DNA from: Meghimatium bilineatum
Lineage: Eukaryota > Mollusca > Gastropoda > Stylommatophora > Philomycidae
Reading direction: 5' to 3'
Assembly: GCA_034231615.1 (NCBI GenBank)
Contig: CM067318.1
Span: 31,761,723 to 31,825,722, forward strand
DNA length: 64,000 nt
Made by a program: the position numbers and the translations under genes
Notes under the pieces: generated by a model
Told to the model about the DNA's origin: nothing
Databases searched by the model: none
Seen by the model: only the letters and a program-made list of their open reading frames with translations
In this document: positions 23,517 to 35,509 of the stretch, one piece after another
How positions within the stretch are numbered: position 1 is the stretch's first letter
Layout of the letters: each line of letters starts with the position of its first letter

Positions 23517-26500
23517 TGTATTATTGTTATATTCTACGTTTTAGCGTGTTATTGATGAGTTATATTCTACCTTTTTAGTGTGTCATTGATGAGTTTTATT
23601 CTACCTTTTTAGTGTGTCATTGATGAGTTATATTCTACCTTTTTAGTGTGTCATTGATGAGTTATATTCTACTTCTTTTAGTGTGTCATTGATGAGTTAT
23701 ATTCTACCTTATTAGTGTGTCATTGATGAGTTTTATTCTACCTTTTTAGTGTGTCATTGATGAGTTATATTCTACCTTTTTAGTGTGTCATTGATGAGTT
23801 TTATTCTACCTTTTTAGTGTGTCATTGATGAGTTATATTCTACCTTATTAGTGTGTCATTGATGATTTATATTCTACCTTTTTAGTGTGTCATTGATGAG
23901 TTTTATTCTACCTTTTTAGTGTGTCATTGATGAGTTATATTCTACCTTTTTAGTGTGTCATTGATGAGTTTTATTCTACCTTTTTAGTGTGTCATTGATG
24001 AGTTAGATTCTACCTTTTTAGTGTGTCATTGATGAGTTATATTCTACTTCTTTTAGTGTGTCATTGATGAGTTATATTCTACCTTTATAGTGTGTCATTG
24101 ATGAGTTTTATTCTACCTTTTTAGTGTGTCATTGATGAGTTATATTCTACCTTTTTAGTGTGTCATTGATGAGTTATATTCTACCTTTTTAGTGTGTCAT
24201 TGATGAGTTATATTCTACCTTTTTAGTGTGTCATTGATGAGTTTTATTCTACCTTTTTAGTGTGTCATTGATGAGTTATATTCTAGTTATTTTAGTGTGT
24301 CATTGATGAGTTATATTCTACCTTTTTAGTGTGTCATTGATGAGTTTTATTCTACCTTTTTAGTGTGTCATTGATGAGTTAGTTATATTCTACCTTTTTA
24401 GTGTGTCATTGATGAGTTATATTCTACCTTTTTAGTGTGTCATTGATGAGTTTTATTCTACCTTTTTAGTGTGTCATTGATGAGTTATATTCTACCTTTT
24501 TAGTGTATCATTGATGAGTTATATTCTAATTCTTTTAGTGTGTCATTGATGAGTTTTATTCTACCTTTTTAGTGTGTCATTGATGAGTTATATTCTACCT
24601 TATTAGTGTGTCATTGATGAGTTATATTCTACCTTTTTAGTGTGTCATTGATGAGTTTTATTCTACCTTTTTAGTGTGTCATTGATGAGTTATATTCTAC
24701 CTTTTTAGTGTGTCATTGATGAGTTATATTCTAGTTCTTTTAGTGTGTCATTGATGAGTTATATTCTACCTTTTTAGTGTGTCATTGATGAGTTTTATTC
24801 TACCTTTTTAGTGTGTCATTGATGAGTTAGTTATATTCTACCTTTTTAGTGTGTCATTGATGAGTTATATTCTACCTTTTTAGTGTGTCATTGATGAGTT
24901 TTATTCTACCTTTTTAGTGTGTCATTGATGAGTTATATTCTACCTTTTTAGTGTATCATTGATGAGTTATATTCTAATTCTTTTAGTGTGTCATTGATGA
25001 GTTTTATTCTACCTTTTTAGTGTGTCATTGATGAGTTATATTCTACCTTATTAGTGTGTCATTGATGAGTTATATTCTACCTTTTTAGTGTGTCATTGAT
25101 GAGTTTTATTCTACCTTTTTAGTGTGTCATTGATGAGTTATATTCTACCTTTTTAGTGTGTCATTGATGAGTTATATTCTACCTTTTTAGTGTGTCATTG
25201 ATGAGTTTTATTCTACCTTTTTAGTGTGTCATTGATGAGTTAGATTCTACCTTTTTAGTGTGTCATTGATGAGTTTTATTCTACTTCTTTTAGTGTGTCA
25301 TTGATGAGTTATATTCTACCTTTATAGTGTGTCATTGATGAGTTTTATTCTACCTTTTTAGTGTGTCATTGATGAGTTATATTCTACCTTTTTAGTGTGT
25401 CATTGATGAGTTATATTCTACCTTTTTTAGTGTGTCATTGATGAGTTATATTCTACCTTTTTAGTGTGTCATTGATGAGTTATATTCTACCTTTTTAGTG
25501 TGTCATTGATGAGTTTTATTCTACCTTTTTAGTGTGTCATTGATGAGTTATATTCTAGTTCTTTTAGTGTGTCATTGATGAGTTATATTCTACCTTTTTA
25601 GTGTGTCATTGATGAGTTTTATTCTACCTTTTTAGTGTGTCATTGATGAGTTAGTTATATTCTACCTTTTTAGTGTGTCATTGATGAGTTATATTCTACC
25701 TTTTTAGTGTGTCATTGATGAGTTTTATTCTACCTTTTTAGTGTGTCATTGATGAGTTATATTCTACCTTTTTAGTGTATCATTGATGAGTTATATTCTA
25801 ATTCTTTTAGTGTGTCATTTATGAGTTTTATTCTACTTTTTAGTGTGTCATTGATGAGTTATATTCTACCTTATTAGTGTGTCATTGATGAGTTATATTC
25901 TACCTTTTTAGTGTGTCATTGATGAGTTATATTCTACCTTTTTAGTGTGTCATTGATGAGTTATATTCTACCTTTTTAGTGTGTCATTGATGAGTTTTAT
26001 TCTACCTTTTTAGTGTGTCATTGATGAGTTAGATTCTACCTTTTTAGTGTGTCATTGATGAGTTATATTCTACTTCTTTTAGTGTGTCATTGATGAGTTA
26101 TATTCTACCTTTATAGTGTGTCATTGATGAGTTTTATTCTACCTTTTTAGTGTGTCATTGATGAGTTATATTCTACCTTTTTAGTGTGTCATTGATGAGT
26201 TATATTCTACCTTTTTTAGTGTGTCATTGATGAGTTATATTCTACCTTTTTAGTGTGTCATTGATGAGTTATATTCTACCTTTTTAGTGTGTCATTGATG
26301 AGTTTTATTCTACCTTTTTAGTGTGTCATTGATGAGTTATATTCTAGTTCTTTTAGTGTGTCATTGATGAGTTATATTCTACCTTTTTAGTGTGTCATTG
26401 ATGAGTTTTATTCTACCTTTTTAGTGTGTCATTGATGAGTTAGTTATATTCTACCTTTTTAGTGTGACATTGATGAGTTATATTCTACCTTTTTAGTGTG

Positions 26501-27285
26501 TCATTGATGAGTTATATTCTACCTTTTTAGTGTGTCATTGATGAGCTATATTCTACCTTTTTAGTGTGTCATTGATGAGTTATATTCTACCTTTTTAGTG
26601 TGTCATTGATGAGTTATATTCTACTTCTTTTAGTGTGTCATTGCTGAGTTTTATTCTACCTTTTTAGTGTGTCATTGATGAGTTAGTTATATTCTACCTT
26701 TTTAGTGTGTCATTGATGAGTTATATTCTACCTTTTTAGTGTGTCATTGATGAGTTTTATTCTACCTTTTTAGTGTGTCATTGATGAGTTATATTCTACC
26801 TTTTTAGTGTGTCATTGATGAGTTATATTCTAATTCTTTTAGTGTGTCATTGATGAGTTATATTCTACCTTTTTAGTGTGTCATTGATGAGTTTTATTCT
26901 ACCTTTTTAGTGTGTCATTGATGAGTTATATTCTACTTCTTTTAGTGTGTCATTGATGAGTTATATTCTACCTTTTTAGTGTGTCATTGATGAGTTTTAT
27001 TCTACCTATTTAGTGCGTCATTGATGAGTTAGTTATATTCTACCTTTTTAGTGTGTCATTGATGAGTTATATTCTACCTTTTTAGTGTGTCATTGATGAG
27101 CTATATTCTACCTTTTCAGTGTGTCATTGATGAGTTATATTCTACTTCTTTTAGTGTGTCATTGATGAGTTATATTCTACCTTTTTAGTGTGTCATTGAT
27201 GAGTTTTATTCTACCTTTTTAGTGTGTCATTGATGAGTTAGTTATATTCTACCTTTTTAGTGTGCCATTGACGAGTTGTAGTCTA
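23517..27285. repeat. 34-bp satellite II, about 110 copies with higher-order structure
   Basis: The unit TTTTTAGTGTGTCATTGATG + AGTTATATTCTACC repeats over 3.77 kb. Variants include TTTTATT for TATATT, CTTCTTTTAG or AATTCTTTTAG junctions, and a 4-bp insertion giving GAGTTAGTTATA. Rare variants recur together at fixed distances (448 bp, then 824 bp), so blocks of 13 and 24 units were copied as wholes. The array ends about 110 bp before the acceptor of the CBM14 exon at 27397. It is unrelated by sequence to minisatellite I despite the same length. Confidence 0.95.
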
Positions 27286-27396
27286 ATTTGTGTGTGTGTG
27301 TTGTTTACGAGTTTTAATCTGCATTTTTGTGATCTTTTTGTGAATTTTGTCAGATTAATATGTTAACACTAATCTGTATTTTGTTTTATTTGACAG

Positions 27397-27533
27397 AGAA
27401 AGCGAAAATAAATCAGCATGTAACATTTGCAGTGGTAAAGGAAACGGGTTCTTTGCCGATGAGGAGGACGACTGTAGGTCCTATTTCCAGTGCACGTCGG
27501 GAGTGGTTAGCGACCGTATATATTGTGACTACA
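27397..27533 (+). CDS. Internal exon, chitin-binding (CBM14-type) protein, domain 2 first part
   Basis: Acceptor TTATTTGACAG and donor GTAAGT bound a 137-nt exon (1 nt, 45 codons, 1 nt; phase 2 in, phase 1 out). This matches the phase-2 end of the exon at 14107-14272, completing a Pro codon. It encodes ESENKSACNIC, SGKGNGFFADEEDDC, RSYFQC, TSGVVSDRIYCDY. The order Gly-rich start, Asp-Cys, aromatic-x-x-Cys, then Cys is typical of CBM14 domains, and GFFAD and YFQC correspond to the chitin-contacting aromatic strand in the family. The ATG-initiated ORF over this interval (27360-27545) is in a different frame and is not the exon. Confidence 0.85.
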
Positions 27534-27534
27534 G

Positions 27535-27930
27535 TAAGTATCTAATTTTCACCATTTTTAATTTGCTTTAACTAAGCATCATCAATCGAATGCATAATTT
27601 CTCTCCACTTTTCAACTCAGGTATGTGGTTAAATCAAACAGTAAATCCCTCTGCAAGCGTAATTATTTGATAGTTTAAAAAGTCCTCTTTTAGTGAGGCT
27701 CTGGGTGTTGCCATATGATGAAATAATCCATTTAGCTGTGAGCAGGGAGCTCTTAAAAGTCTATGGTATTTATGACAGAAGCATAGGTGCTTCTCGGTTG
27801 AGGAACCGTGCTCATACCCAAACACATACGGTTTGCTGTACATGTTGTCATTTACATTTATACTGTTATCTAGTTCCAGATTTGAGATTTAGTATTTGCG
27901 CGTTATTTTAATGGGTTTTTTAAATATTTT
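27535..27930. other. Intron sequence between CBM14 exons
   Basis: No element recognised before the 1.2-kb repeat begins. Confidence 0.4.
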
Positions 27931-27934
27931 GTAT

Positions 27935-29140
27935 GTTTTTCGTTCGCTCCATTGTAACCATCACGGGTGTGCGTGCGATTTCCGCCGGGAGCGTGATTAC
28001 GTTGTGCCACCGTTATGCGCCTTGTAGGCCTAGCACATCCGATTTCGGCATGCCTTGACAATTCGGGTGGGTTACCCTTAGCCTGTGACAGCCTCTATAT
28101 CTGTATCCAGGCACGCGTAGTGGCGACTCTTCGCCCAGACGATTTTTGCTCTCGCCTGACTCGTGCGAGGTGTTCCACTGTCTATGAACTTGCCTCGTGT
28201 AATTGGACATGCTGTGCCTGTGCCCATTGGGTTCTGAACCGTTTCTCATCCGTGAGCCTGGTTCCTTAAGGGGAAGAACTCAACAGAGGAGTTGGACCCT
28301 GGCTCTTTCGCCCTCTTAGCCGAGGTGTCATTCACGACATCGTGTACCCCTTGTCCAAGTTCGAGTCTCACACGACGCGTTTGAGAGCAAGGCGTTCTCG
28401 AGCTAAGCGTCCTTGTCCCAATAGCGCCTGAGCCCATCAGGTACTGAACCCTTTCTCTCTTCAAGTGTATTTCCGGTGTAGGAAAACCTGACAGTAGAGT
28501 TGGGCCAGGGCTAAATCGTTGTCCCTTTTGTTCCTGGGCCCATCGGGTACAGAACCCTTTCTCTTCGCGAGCATATTTCCGGTTTAGGAAGGCTCGACAT
28601 TAGAGTTGGATTAGGTCTTCTTGCTTTACCAATCGCCAATGAATGGGTCTGGGTCTCTGCCTGTAAGGAACACAGGTAACTAGAAGCTCGCCTCGAGCTG
28701 ACGGAGCTTGTCGTTCCCCTTTCCTAGGGACTTTTCACTTTCTATTTGCAGTTCGCGCTGCCCTCTAGCGCTGTTCTGCCCTTTCATTGTACTCTGTATG
28801 AAATCTATTTGTCTCTCGCCATGCATCTACCTTTACGTGCATTTTACATTGGCCGCCCCTCCAATGTTCGGACTGGACTGACTAGCTTTACTGTATGTCG
28901 ACAGTGTCGCTATATGTGGTGATGCTAGTGGTGTCGGAGATATTGTCTGTCTCTTGTGCAGTCAAATCTCTTTCTATCTGCTACCTCCACATTCTCAGAC
29001 ACGATCCCCAAATGATTCGGCCAGAATCAGCTCGAGCTGCTGTATTTCTGTTTCCAGGGTGCACCGCGTGGAGGTACATTTGGGATCTTGGTTATCTGCT
29101 AACCCTGGGTCCGCCTAGAGCAATGCGTTCCCTTTGCACC
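27935..29140 (-). repeat. Second long copy of the 1.2-kb dispersed repeat
   Basis: Colinear with 14890-16175: GATTTCCGCCGGGAGCGTGA, ACATCCG, TGCGAGGTGTTCCACTGTCT, ATGAACTTGCCTCGTG, the three internal GAACC(C/G)TTTCTC repeats, TCTAGCGCTGTTCTGCCC, CGCCATGCATCTACC, GCGTTCCCTTTGCACCC. The first 100 bp are more diverged. No conserved frame. Confidence 0.85.
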
Positions 29141-29395
29141 CTTTTAATATTTTGTTATTTCCTTTATTATTTTTAATTTAAAAAATGTATAGCTTTATAA
29201 TGCTTTCTTTCTCAGGTTTGAATAGATTTTCTTTGAAGTTTTTTCAACATTACAAAGCCAACATTTAGAAACAGTAGTGAAGAATACAACATGCGTGGTC
29301 AGCTTAGTACATGACCACGCAATAATTCACTATTTGAAACCATATAGCACCACAATTTTGTTTTATAAAACAGTGAAACAATGGTGTCTTCTTCA

Positions 29396-29605
29396 TATGC
29401 GTTGGTTCTAAAACTCCTGAAGATTAGCAAGATGTAGTCCAAAGAACGAAATACTTTGTCATGCATGTGATATATCTGACTTTCCGATTGACACATCCGA
29501 ATTCAGCATCGCTTCTGGATCATTGTGACCCTATTTGAAATGTGACAGCCAACTCTACAACAACGAAAAATACCGAGTAGCATATTACTGCATGCATGGA
29601 AGGTA
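29396..29605 (-). repeat. SINE-1 copy
   Basis: AAACTCCTGAAGATTAGCAA, GATGTAGTCCAAAGAACGAA, TTGACACATCCGAATTCAGC, GGATCATTGTGACCCTA and CATGCATGGAAGGTAGTA match the complete copy at 58961 in order. Confidence 0.8.
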
Positions 29606-29814
29606 GTATTGCTATTCTATTGTTAGTTAATTAGTTAGTTAAGTTTGGCTTGGTCTGGGTTGGGTTTAGTTTAGTTTAATTAGTTTAGCTAGTTAGTTTC
29701 AGATATTTGTCAGAGCATATGATTTTGTGCATACGTGCCACAATCTTGTTGATGTGGGAGGTCTGTATTGTTGGGGTTCATCTGAGGATGTTGAAATACT
29801 AATCAGTATAGGCC

Positions 29815-30055
29815 CTATGTTCGGCTCTGTAGCGGTATGGTACAGAGCGCGTCTGTGACAGCCAAGGTACTGGGTTTGAATCCTACCACAGGTAATTGTG
29901 CATTCAGACCGTTCAGAAAGTAATGGCAAACTATTGAACGTTATATTTCTTAGAAAATCACCACAGCCAAAAAATGCTGGGTTGATGGCTACATCCTGTT
30001 TAGGATGTTTGGATACGCTGCCAATTTTTTAAATATATATATATATATATTTCAA
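29815..30055 (+). repeat. SINE-2, tRNA-derived SINE (best copy)
   Basis: The 5' part looks like a tRNA gene: A-box-like TAGCGGTATGG at 29830-29840 and B-box GGTTTGAATCC at 29873-29883, 32 bp between them as in tRNAs, with GAGCGCGTCTGTGACAGCC between. It continues with CAGAAAGTAATGGCAA, then AGAAAATCACCACAGCC and AAAAAATGCTGGGTTGATGG, and ends in a TA tract. Related copies on minus at 45540-45760 and 49165-49390 share the same order. An RNA polymerase III internal promoter is the expected role of the boxes. There is no proper acceptor stem or discriminator, so it is not a functional tRNA gene. Confidence 0.8.
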
Positions 30056-30144
30056 CACATTCAATAAAATTGTAACTGAATATTTGCACATGAGACTAGT
30101 GATCCAGGCAATTAATCTTTGCATCTTGACAATGTCCCATTGTG

Positions 30145-30725
30145 TTTTGTCAGTGCTTCAAGCTCTCCAGTCTGGAAAACTAACAGACTTAAAAAAACTA
30201 CTTAGCGAATTGTCTTACCAGTATAGGATAACCATGCAGTGGATACCCTCTCACTGTGGAATACCAGGAAATGAAAAAGCAGACCAACTGGCTAAGGAAG
30301 GTGCTGCCGAAGACCAACCAGATATACCAATCACCTACCATCAGAAAAAACAGATGATAAAGTCAATAAGAAAGCCACAAACACCAACACAAGATGACTA
30401 TCACATTATGAACAGATCAGAACAAGTTATAATTCTACGTCTCAGAACAGGACACAACCGACTCCGCAGTCACATATATACAAAGTTCAAGATTGGCAAC
30501 ACGGCCATGTGTACATGTGGACAGGCAGCACAGAGGGCCAAACATATACTTCAAGAGTGTTCTGAGCATGACACGCTGAGGCAGACATATTGGCCAGAGG
30601 AAACAGCACTGGAATCAAAGCTCTATGGGACACTGTATGAACTACAAAAGACAGTGAGTTTTATTAAGGGGACAGAATTACAGATATAGACATGTTTCAA
30701 GTGAACGAAAGAAGAAGAAGAAGAC
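30145..30725 (+). pseudogene. 3' end of RNase H LINE, 5'-truncated
   Basis: The open frame (within 30084-30689) encodes the end of RNase H: VLQALQSGKLTDLKKLLSEL, MQWIPSHCGIPGNEKADQLA with the conserved His and last Asp, then LRTGHNRLRSH and the Cys-rich MCTCGQAAQR/HILQEC tail ending GTELQI. It is nearly identical over the last 190 bp to the copy at 510-742, including the stop and the GTGAACGAAA + GAA-repeat end. RT and the first RNase H motifs are absent. Confidence 0.88.
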
Positions 30726-30904
30726 AATGTCCCAGCACACAGGTCTATAATTATGATTACATATTTGATGAAAAACAACAATGATACTCAAGATCGTGCT
30801 CTGTGTGACTCTTTCTTGTCATACAATTTAAGAGAGCAATAGCAGTTTGCTGATTCACTGAAATGAGAAAACTGAAGGTCATACTATGAGACAAATGAGA
30901 GCTA

Positions 30905-31035
30905 TTCTGAAAAGTGACTACAAGAGCTGTTACTTTCTGTGGCATGTATACAAGAGCTGTTACTTTTCGTGGCATGTATACAAGAGCTGTTACTTTCTGT
31001 GGCGTGTATACAAGAGCTGTTACTTTCCATGCCAT
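30905..31035. repeat. 30-bp tandem repeat, 4 copies
   Basis: ACAAGAGCTGTTACTTTCTG + TGGCATGTAT repeated four times, then lost. A poly-C run follows at 31098-31111. Confidence 0.9.
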
Positions 31036-31212
31036 GAATAAAATCACAGAGGAACTACTTTGAAGGAGAATCAACTAATTTGTAAATGCACCTTTTCACC
31101 CCCCCCCCCCCACATAAAAAGTCTCAGAACTTAGTTAACAGACTTCAAATATCACACCATATCGTAAAGGATGTTGTATATGTATAGTAATATCATTTAA
31201 TTTCTTCCATAG

Positions 31213-31279
31213 ACTATAAATTCAGTGAAGTACGCAGTGTATGTGTTCCATCATTTCTCACTTCGTGTGAAAAGCATCG
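31213..31279 (+). CDS. Internal exon, chitin-binding (CBM14-type) protein, domain 2 end
   Basis: Acceptor TTTCTTCCATAG and donor GTAATC flank a 67-nt exon (2 nt, 21 codons, 2 nt; phase 1 in, phase 2 out), in phase with the exon ending at 27533. It encodes YKFSEVRSVC and VPSFLTSCEKH, supplying the last two Cys of domain 2, so that domain 2 reads C-x14-C-x5-C-x10-C-x12-C-x7-C, the six-Cys CBM14 arrangement. One possible terminal exon follows acceptor TGTGTGTAG at 32712, where CG+G CCC TAA would give Arg-Pro-stop; that join is speculative. Confidence 0.78.
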
Positions 31280-33085
31280 GTAATCCAACACAGATGAACT
31301 TTGGGATTGTCCAACTTGAAATCTACCATATCCTTACCACCTCATCATTTCCTACCCACAACATAACAGACATGCACAATATATGACTTATAGATAAACT
31401 TATCAGAACATATTTACTTACTTGACATTTACAAAATAAAATATTTTATGCTTGTCAACTTGAGATGAAACCTGTACAGAAAAACTGTACAAAAAAAACA
31501 TACACACAAAAAAACTGTATAAAAATCCCACAAAGTCAGTAAAAAAAAACCTTTCCATAGCAGGAACAAATTTGAACAGAAGATAAATCTATTTATATAA
31601 AAAAAATCATCTGGCTTACAGGTGCTTCTCTTCAAAACAAGTTGTGGGGAATCGATACCTTGTGGAGACCACGATGATCTAAACAAAACCACTGTATATA
31701 TGGCCAATATTGGACAAGATGTTTAACAATTGATTGCACAGGAAGAGAAGATAATGTGTTAAATTCTTCTCATTGATTCCTGCTTGAAATTTTTCTCAAG
31801 ATCCCATTGAACTAATTTTGTTATTGTAAACAAAAGAATACCACAACAAATGTGATACAAAATAAAAATACCACAACAAATGTGATACAAAATAAAAGTA
31901 ATGTACGATTACTAGCCAAAGGAGATTCCAATTTATTTTGATTTAAAAAAATGTTATGCTAATATTACCTTAAAATACGTTTTGTCAGGTAAGGCTTTAA
32001 TCTGTAAAATTAAGGAAGTTAAAAAGATTGATGTAAGAGTTGGTTACACATCCAAATATAGCTTAAAAATGAACATTGTACAGGTAAACCTTATGGGTTG
32101 ACAAGTATGATTACCAACTGGACTTTCTAGCTGCAGTCAGCCTTACTGAAAGATTACATGATTTGCAATACACTTTACAATCACTTCAAAACTAGGATTT
32201 TATTTCTCATTACTCCAACTCAATAATTGGTGTTTCATATGGCAAGACTCTTTGGCGCAGTCTTCATTTAGATCCAACATATTATTAGTCTCTTTGCATC
32301 ATGCTTTTCGCTATCTCCACAATAAGTTAAGAAACTAATTATCCTTGTATCTATTTTCTTGAGTAGTTTATTTGGCAGTTCACATTCATATGTAATGTTC
32401 AACTCAAAATTACCAATAGACCTACTTTATTTTAGACATATGATAATTACATTAACATTTCTTTCTATTAAAAAATAATTACCTTCAAAAGTTTGTCATG
32501 TTTTCTGAGTAGAATATGAAATAAAATCAACAGACAGATGTCACCAGCCCAATGTACTTTGAAGGTAGTACTAAAAAATATGTACTGCACAAAGTATTAC
32601 AATATACCAGTTCTGTTGATTCTACTTTCAGAAAAAAAGTTCTCAATAAAATTATGTATACCAGAATATATTCTGTGTGTTTTACTTAAAATTTATATGT
32701 TTGTGTGTGTAGGCCCTAAGTGTATTATCAAAGAGCTGACTTCTTTGTTACAAGGATGTGTGCAAGATGGACAAGCGATGATATGGAATCATGAGAACAG
32801 GATTACATAGACCATGTTGTATGGAGGGAAAGGCACTGAGCAGGAATTAATACTCATAACACAAAACGTTTTCCAACCCGGGTTTCTATCAATGACTAGA
32901 ATATGCTGAAATCATTTACGTTATTGTGTGTTGTTACTTCACTATAGGACTGGTACACAAAGGTTATTGATATCAATTACAATTAACTTATATGGCCTAT
33001 TCAAACTAAAACCACATGAATCTGCAAAATATAGACAATTTTATAAATTCAAAATTATAATCATAGATATTGCAAGATGTTAACC
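31280..33085. other. Unassigned AT-rich sequence
   Basis: Contains a perfect 30-bp direct duplication (ATACCACAACAAATGTGATA + CAAAATAAAA) at about 31838-31897. A 90-codon frame at 32538-32810 is not recognised. No transposon domain is seen. Confidence 0.5.
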
Positions 33086-33091
33086 TCATTC

Positions 33092-33240
33092 TGCACTCAT
33101 TCTCAAACTTCTGAAGATTAGCAGAACATAGTCCAAGGAGCTGAATTCTCTGTCTTGGAATTATTTCTTAGCTGTGAAATATGCACCTTTTCGCATGACC
33201 AGTCTCACATCAGTATAGCTTCGAATCACTAATTGTCAGT
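33092..33240 (-). repeat. SINE-1 fragment
   Basis: CATTCTCAAACTTCTGAAGA, TTAGCAGAACATAGTCCAAG, CTTTTCGCATGACC and CAGTATAGCTTCGAATCAC are diverged matches to the complete copy. Confidence 0.65.
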
Positions 33241-33242
33241 GC

Positions 33243-34650
33243 AACCTCCAGACATAAGAGTGTGGTCATCTTTGACTTGTTGAATGTGCAAGCTTCAGAT
33301 ATGAGAGTGTGGTCATCAGCTTTGACTTGAAAGTGTATGCTTCTGACATGAGAGTGTGGTCATCAGCTTTGACTTGAAAGTGTATGCTTCAGACATTAGT
33401 GTAGTTATCTTTGACTTGAAAGTGTATGCTTCTGACATGAGAGTGTGGTCATCAGCTTTGACTTGAAAGTGTATGCTTCAGACATTAGTGTAGTTATCTT
33501 TGACTTGAAAGTGTATGCTTCAGACATTAGTGTAGTTATCTTTGACTTGTTGAAAGTTCAAGCTTCAGATAGAAAAATGTGCTCTTCACTGGCTCGAAAG
33601 TGCAAGCATCACATATGAGTGTGGTCATCTCTGACTTGTTGAAAGTACAATCTTCAGATCTTCAGACATGAGAGTGTGGTCATCTCTGACTTGTTGAAAG
33701 TACAATCTTCAGATCTTCAGACATGAGAGTGTGGTCATCTCTGACTTGTTGAAAGTACAATCTTCAGATCTTCAGACATGAGAGTGTGGTCATCTCTGAC
33801 TTGTTGAAAGTACAATCTTCAGATCTTCAGACATGAGAGTGTGGTCATCTCTGACTTGTTGAAAGTGTGAGCTCTAGATATGACAGTGTGGCATCTTGGA
33901 CTTGTTGAATGTGCAATAATCAGAAATGAGAATGTGGTCATTTTTTATTTTTTGAAAGTGTAAGATTCATATATGAGTGTGGTCATCTTTAACTTGTTGA
34001 AAGTACAATCTTCAGATCTTCAGACATGAGAGTGTGGTCATCTTTGACTTGTTGAAAGTACAACCTTCAGATCTTCAGACATGAGAGTGTGGTCATCTTT
34101 AACTTGTTGAAAGTACAATCTTCAGATCTTCAGATATGAGAGTGTGGTCATCTTTGACTTGTTGAAAGTGCAACCTTCAGATCTTCAGATATGAGAGTGT
34201 GGTCATCTTTAACTTGTTGAAAGTACAATCTTCAGATCTTCAGATATGAGAGTGTGGTCATCTTTGACTTGTTGAAAGTGCAACCTTCAGATCTTCAGAT
34301 ATGAGAGTGTGGTCATCTTTGACTTGTTGAAAGTACAACCTTCAGATCTTCAGACATGAGAGTGTGGTCATCTTTAACTTGTTGAAAGTACAACCTTCAG
34401 ATCTTCAGATATGAGAGTGTGGTCATCTTTGACTTGTTGAAAGTGCAACCTTCAGATCTTCAGATATGAGAGTGTGGTCATCTTTGACTTGTTGAAAGTG
34501 CAACCTTCAGATCTTCAGATATGAGAGTGTGGTCATCTTTGACTTGTTGAAAGTGCAAGCTTCAGATATGAGATGGTGGTCATCTTTGGCTTGAAAGCGC
34601 AAGCATCAGATATGATAGTGTGGTAATTTTTGACTTGCTGAAAGTGTAAC
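33243..34650. repeat. 55-bp minisatellite, about 26 units with variable length
   Basis: The core unit TTCAGATCTTCAGACATGAG + AGTGTGGTCATCTCTGACTT + GTTGAAAGTACAATC is 55 bp (for example 33666 to 33721). Flanking copies lack the TTCAGATC duplication or TTGTT and are 41-46 bp. CTCTGAC units cluster at 33620-33850 and CTTT(G/A)AC units elsewhere, showing local homogenisation. Confidence 0.93.
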
Positions 34651-35315
34651 CTTCAGACATGAGCGCAGTTTGAAGAACTTGGTCACATTTGGCATGTTTT
34701 TCATACAACCTGTACCTTACAACTTCATCTGTAACACGGGTTTTCAATCTGTTCCTTCCTTTCCGTTGCTAGTTAGCCCTTCCGTATTTCTTCATACTTC
34801 CCTATCTCACTTACATAAACAACAGAATATCTTTTGCTGGTGTTTCTGGTCTTCATTTTTTTTTTAACGGGTCGTCTTAGTGTATGATAAGACTTATATG
34901 TATTAACTTACAAAATTAACTTACTGTTAACACCACCTGCTAACATCAAACATCACTCTGTCCAGCGCTTGACAAGAGAAAAATTGTTCTGACTCTAGGA
35001 CGAGATAAATTAACGCTCTATATGGAAGAAATCAAGGTGTTCCAACCTCGCCCTCCTTAGGATATCAGATATGGCTTTTAGTATTGTTCACAATAAGGAC
35101 ATCAAAGATCTTATTAAAAAGAACATTTCACACAACCCAACAGCAAACACATGGTAGATGGCACACCTATATAGCATGGATTTTTTCTCTTGTACAAGAC
35201 TCACAGTACTCAATCTGTGTAAATATGATCTTACCTACTTTTGAGTGAGGCCTATCCTCAAGGAATTGCACTCCATTAAGAGTTGAAGTCTTTTAGGTAC
35301 TAAATTCTAATCCTA
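34651..35315. other. Unassigned sequence
   Basis: No gene or repeat recognised. It ends where a short SINE-1 end (35318-35352: CTCCTGCAGATTAGCAGGAT) begins. Confidence 0.4.
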
Positions 35316-35509
35316 TGTTCATTCTGCAACTCCTGCAGATTAGCAGGATGTACCTTGGAGGGGAGGGGGGGGCTACCGACCCCTACCAGGCACATCCACA
35401 GATGACGGATATCACGCAAAATTAGGACACCACACACCATCAGGAATGTGGTCTTGTGATAATCTAGTTCCTTGCTGTGTTGTTGCTCCTATCAGTAACA
35501 ACCAGGGGA

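Noticed and set aside
27360-27545. 61-codon ATG frame
   Set aside because: It overlaps a real CBM14 exon but in the wrong frame; the splice-bounded frame has the conserved Cys pattern.
29830-29900. Functional tRNA gene
   Set aside because: The A- and B-boxes are present but there is no pairing acceptor stem or convincing anticodon arm, and the element continues as a SINE body.
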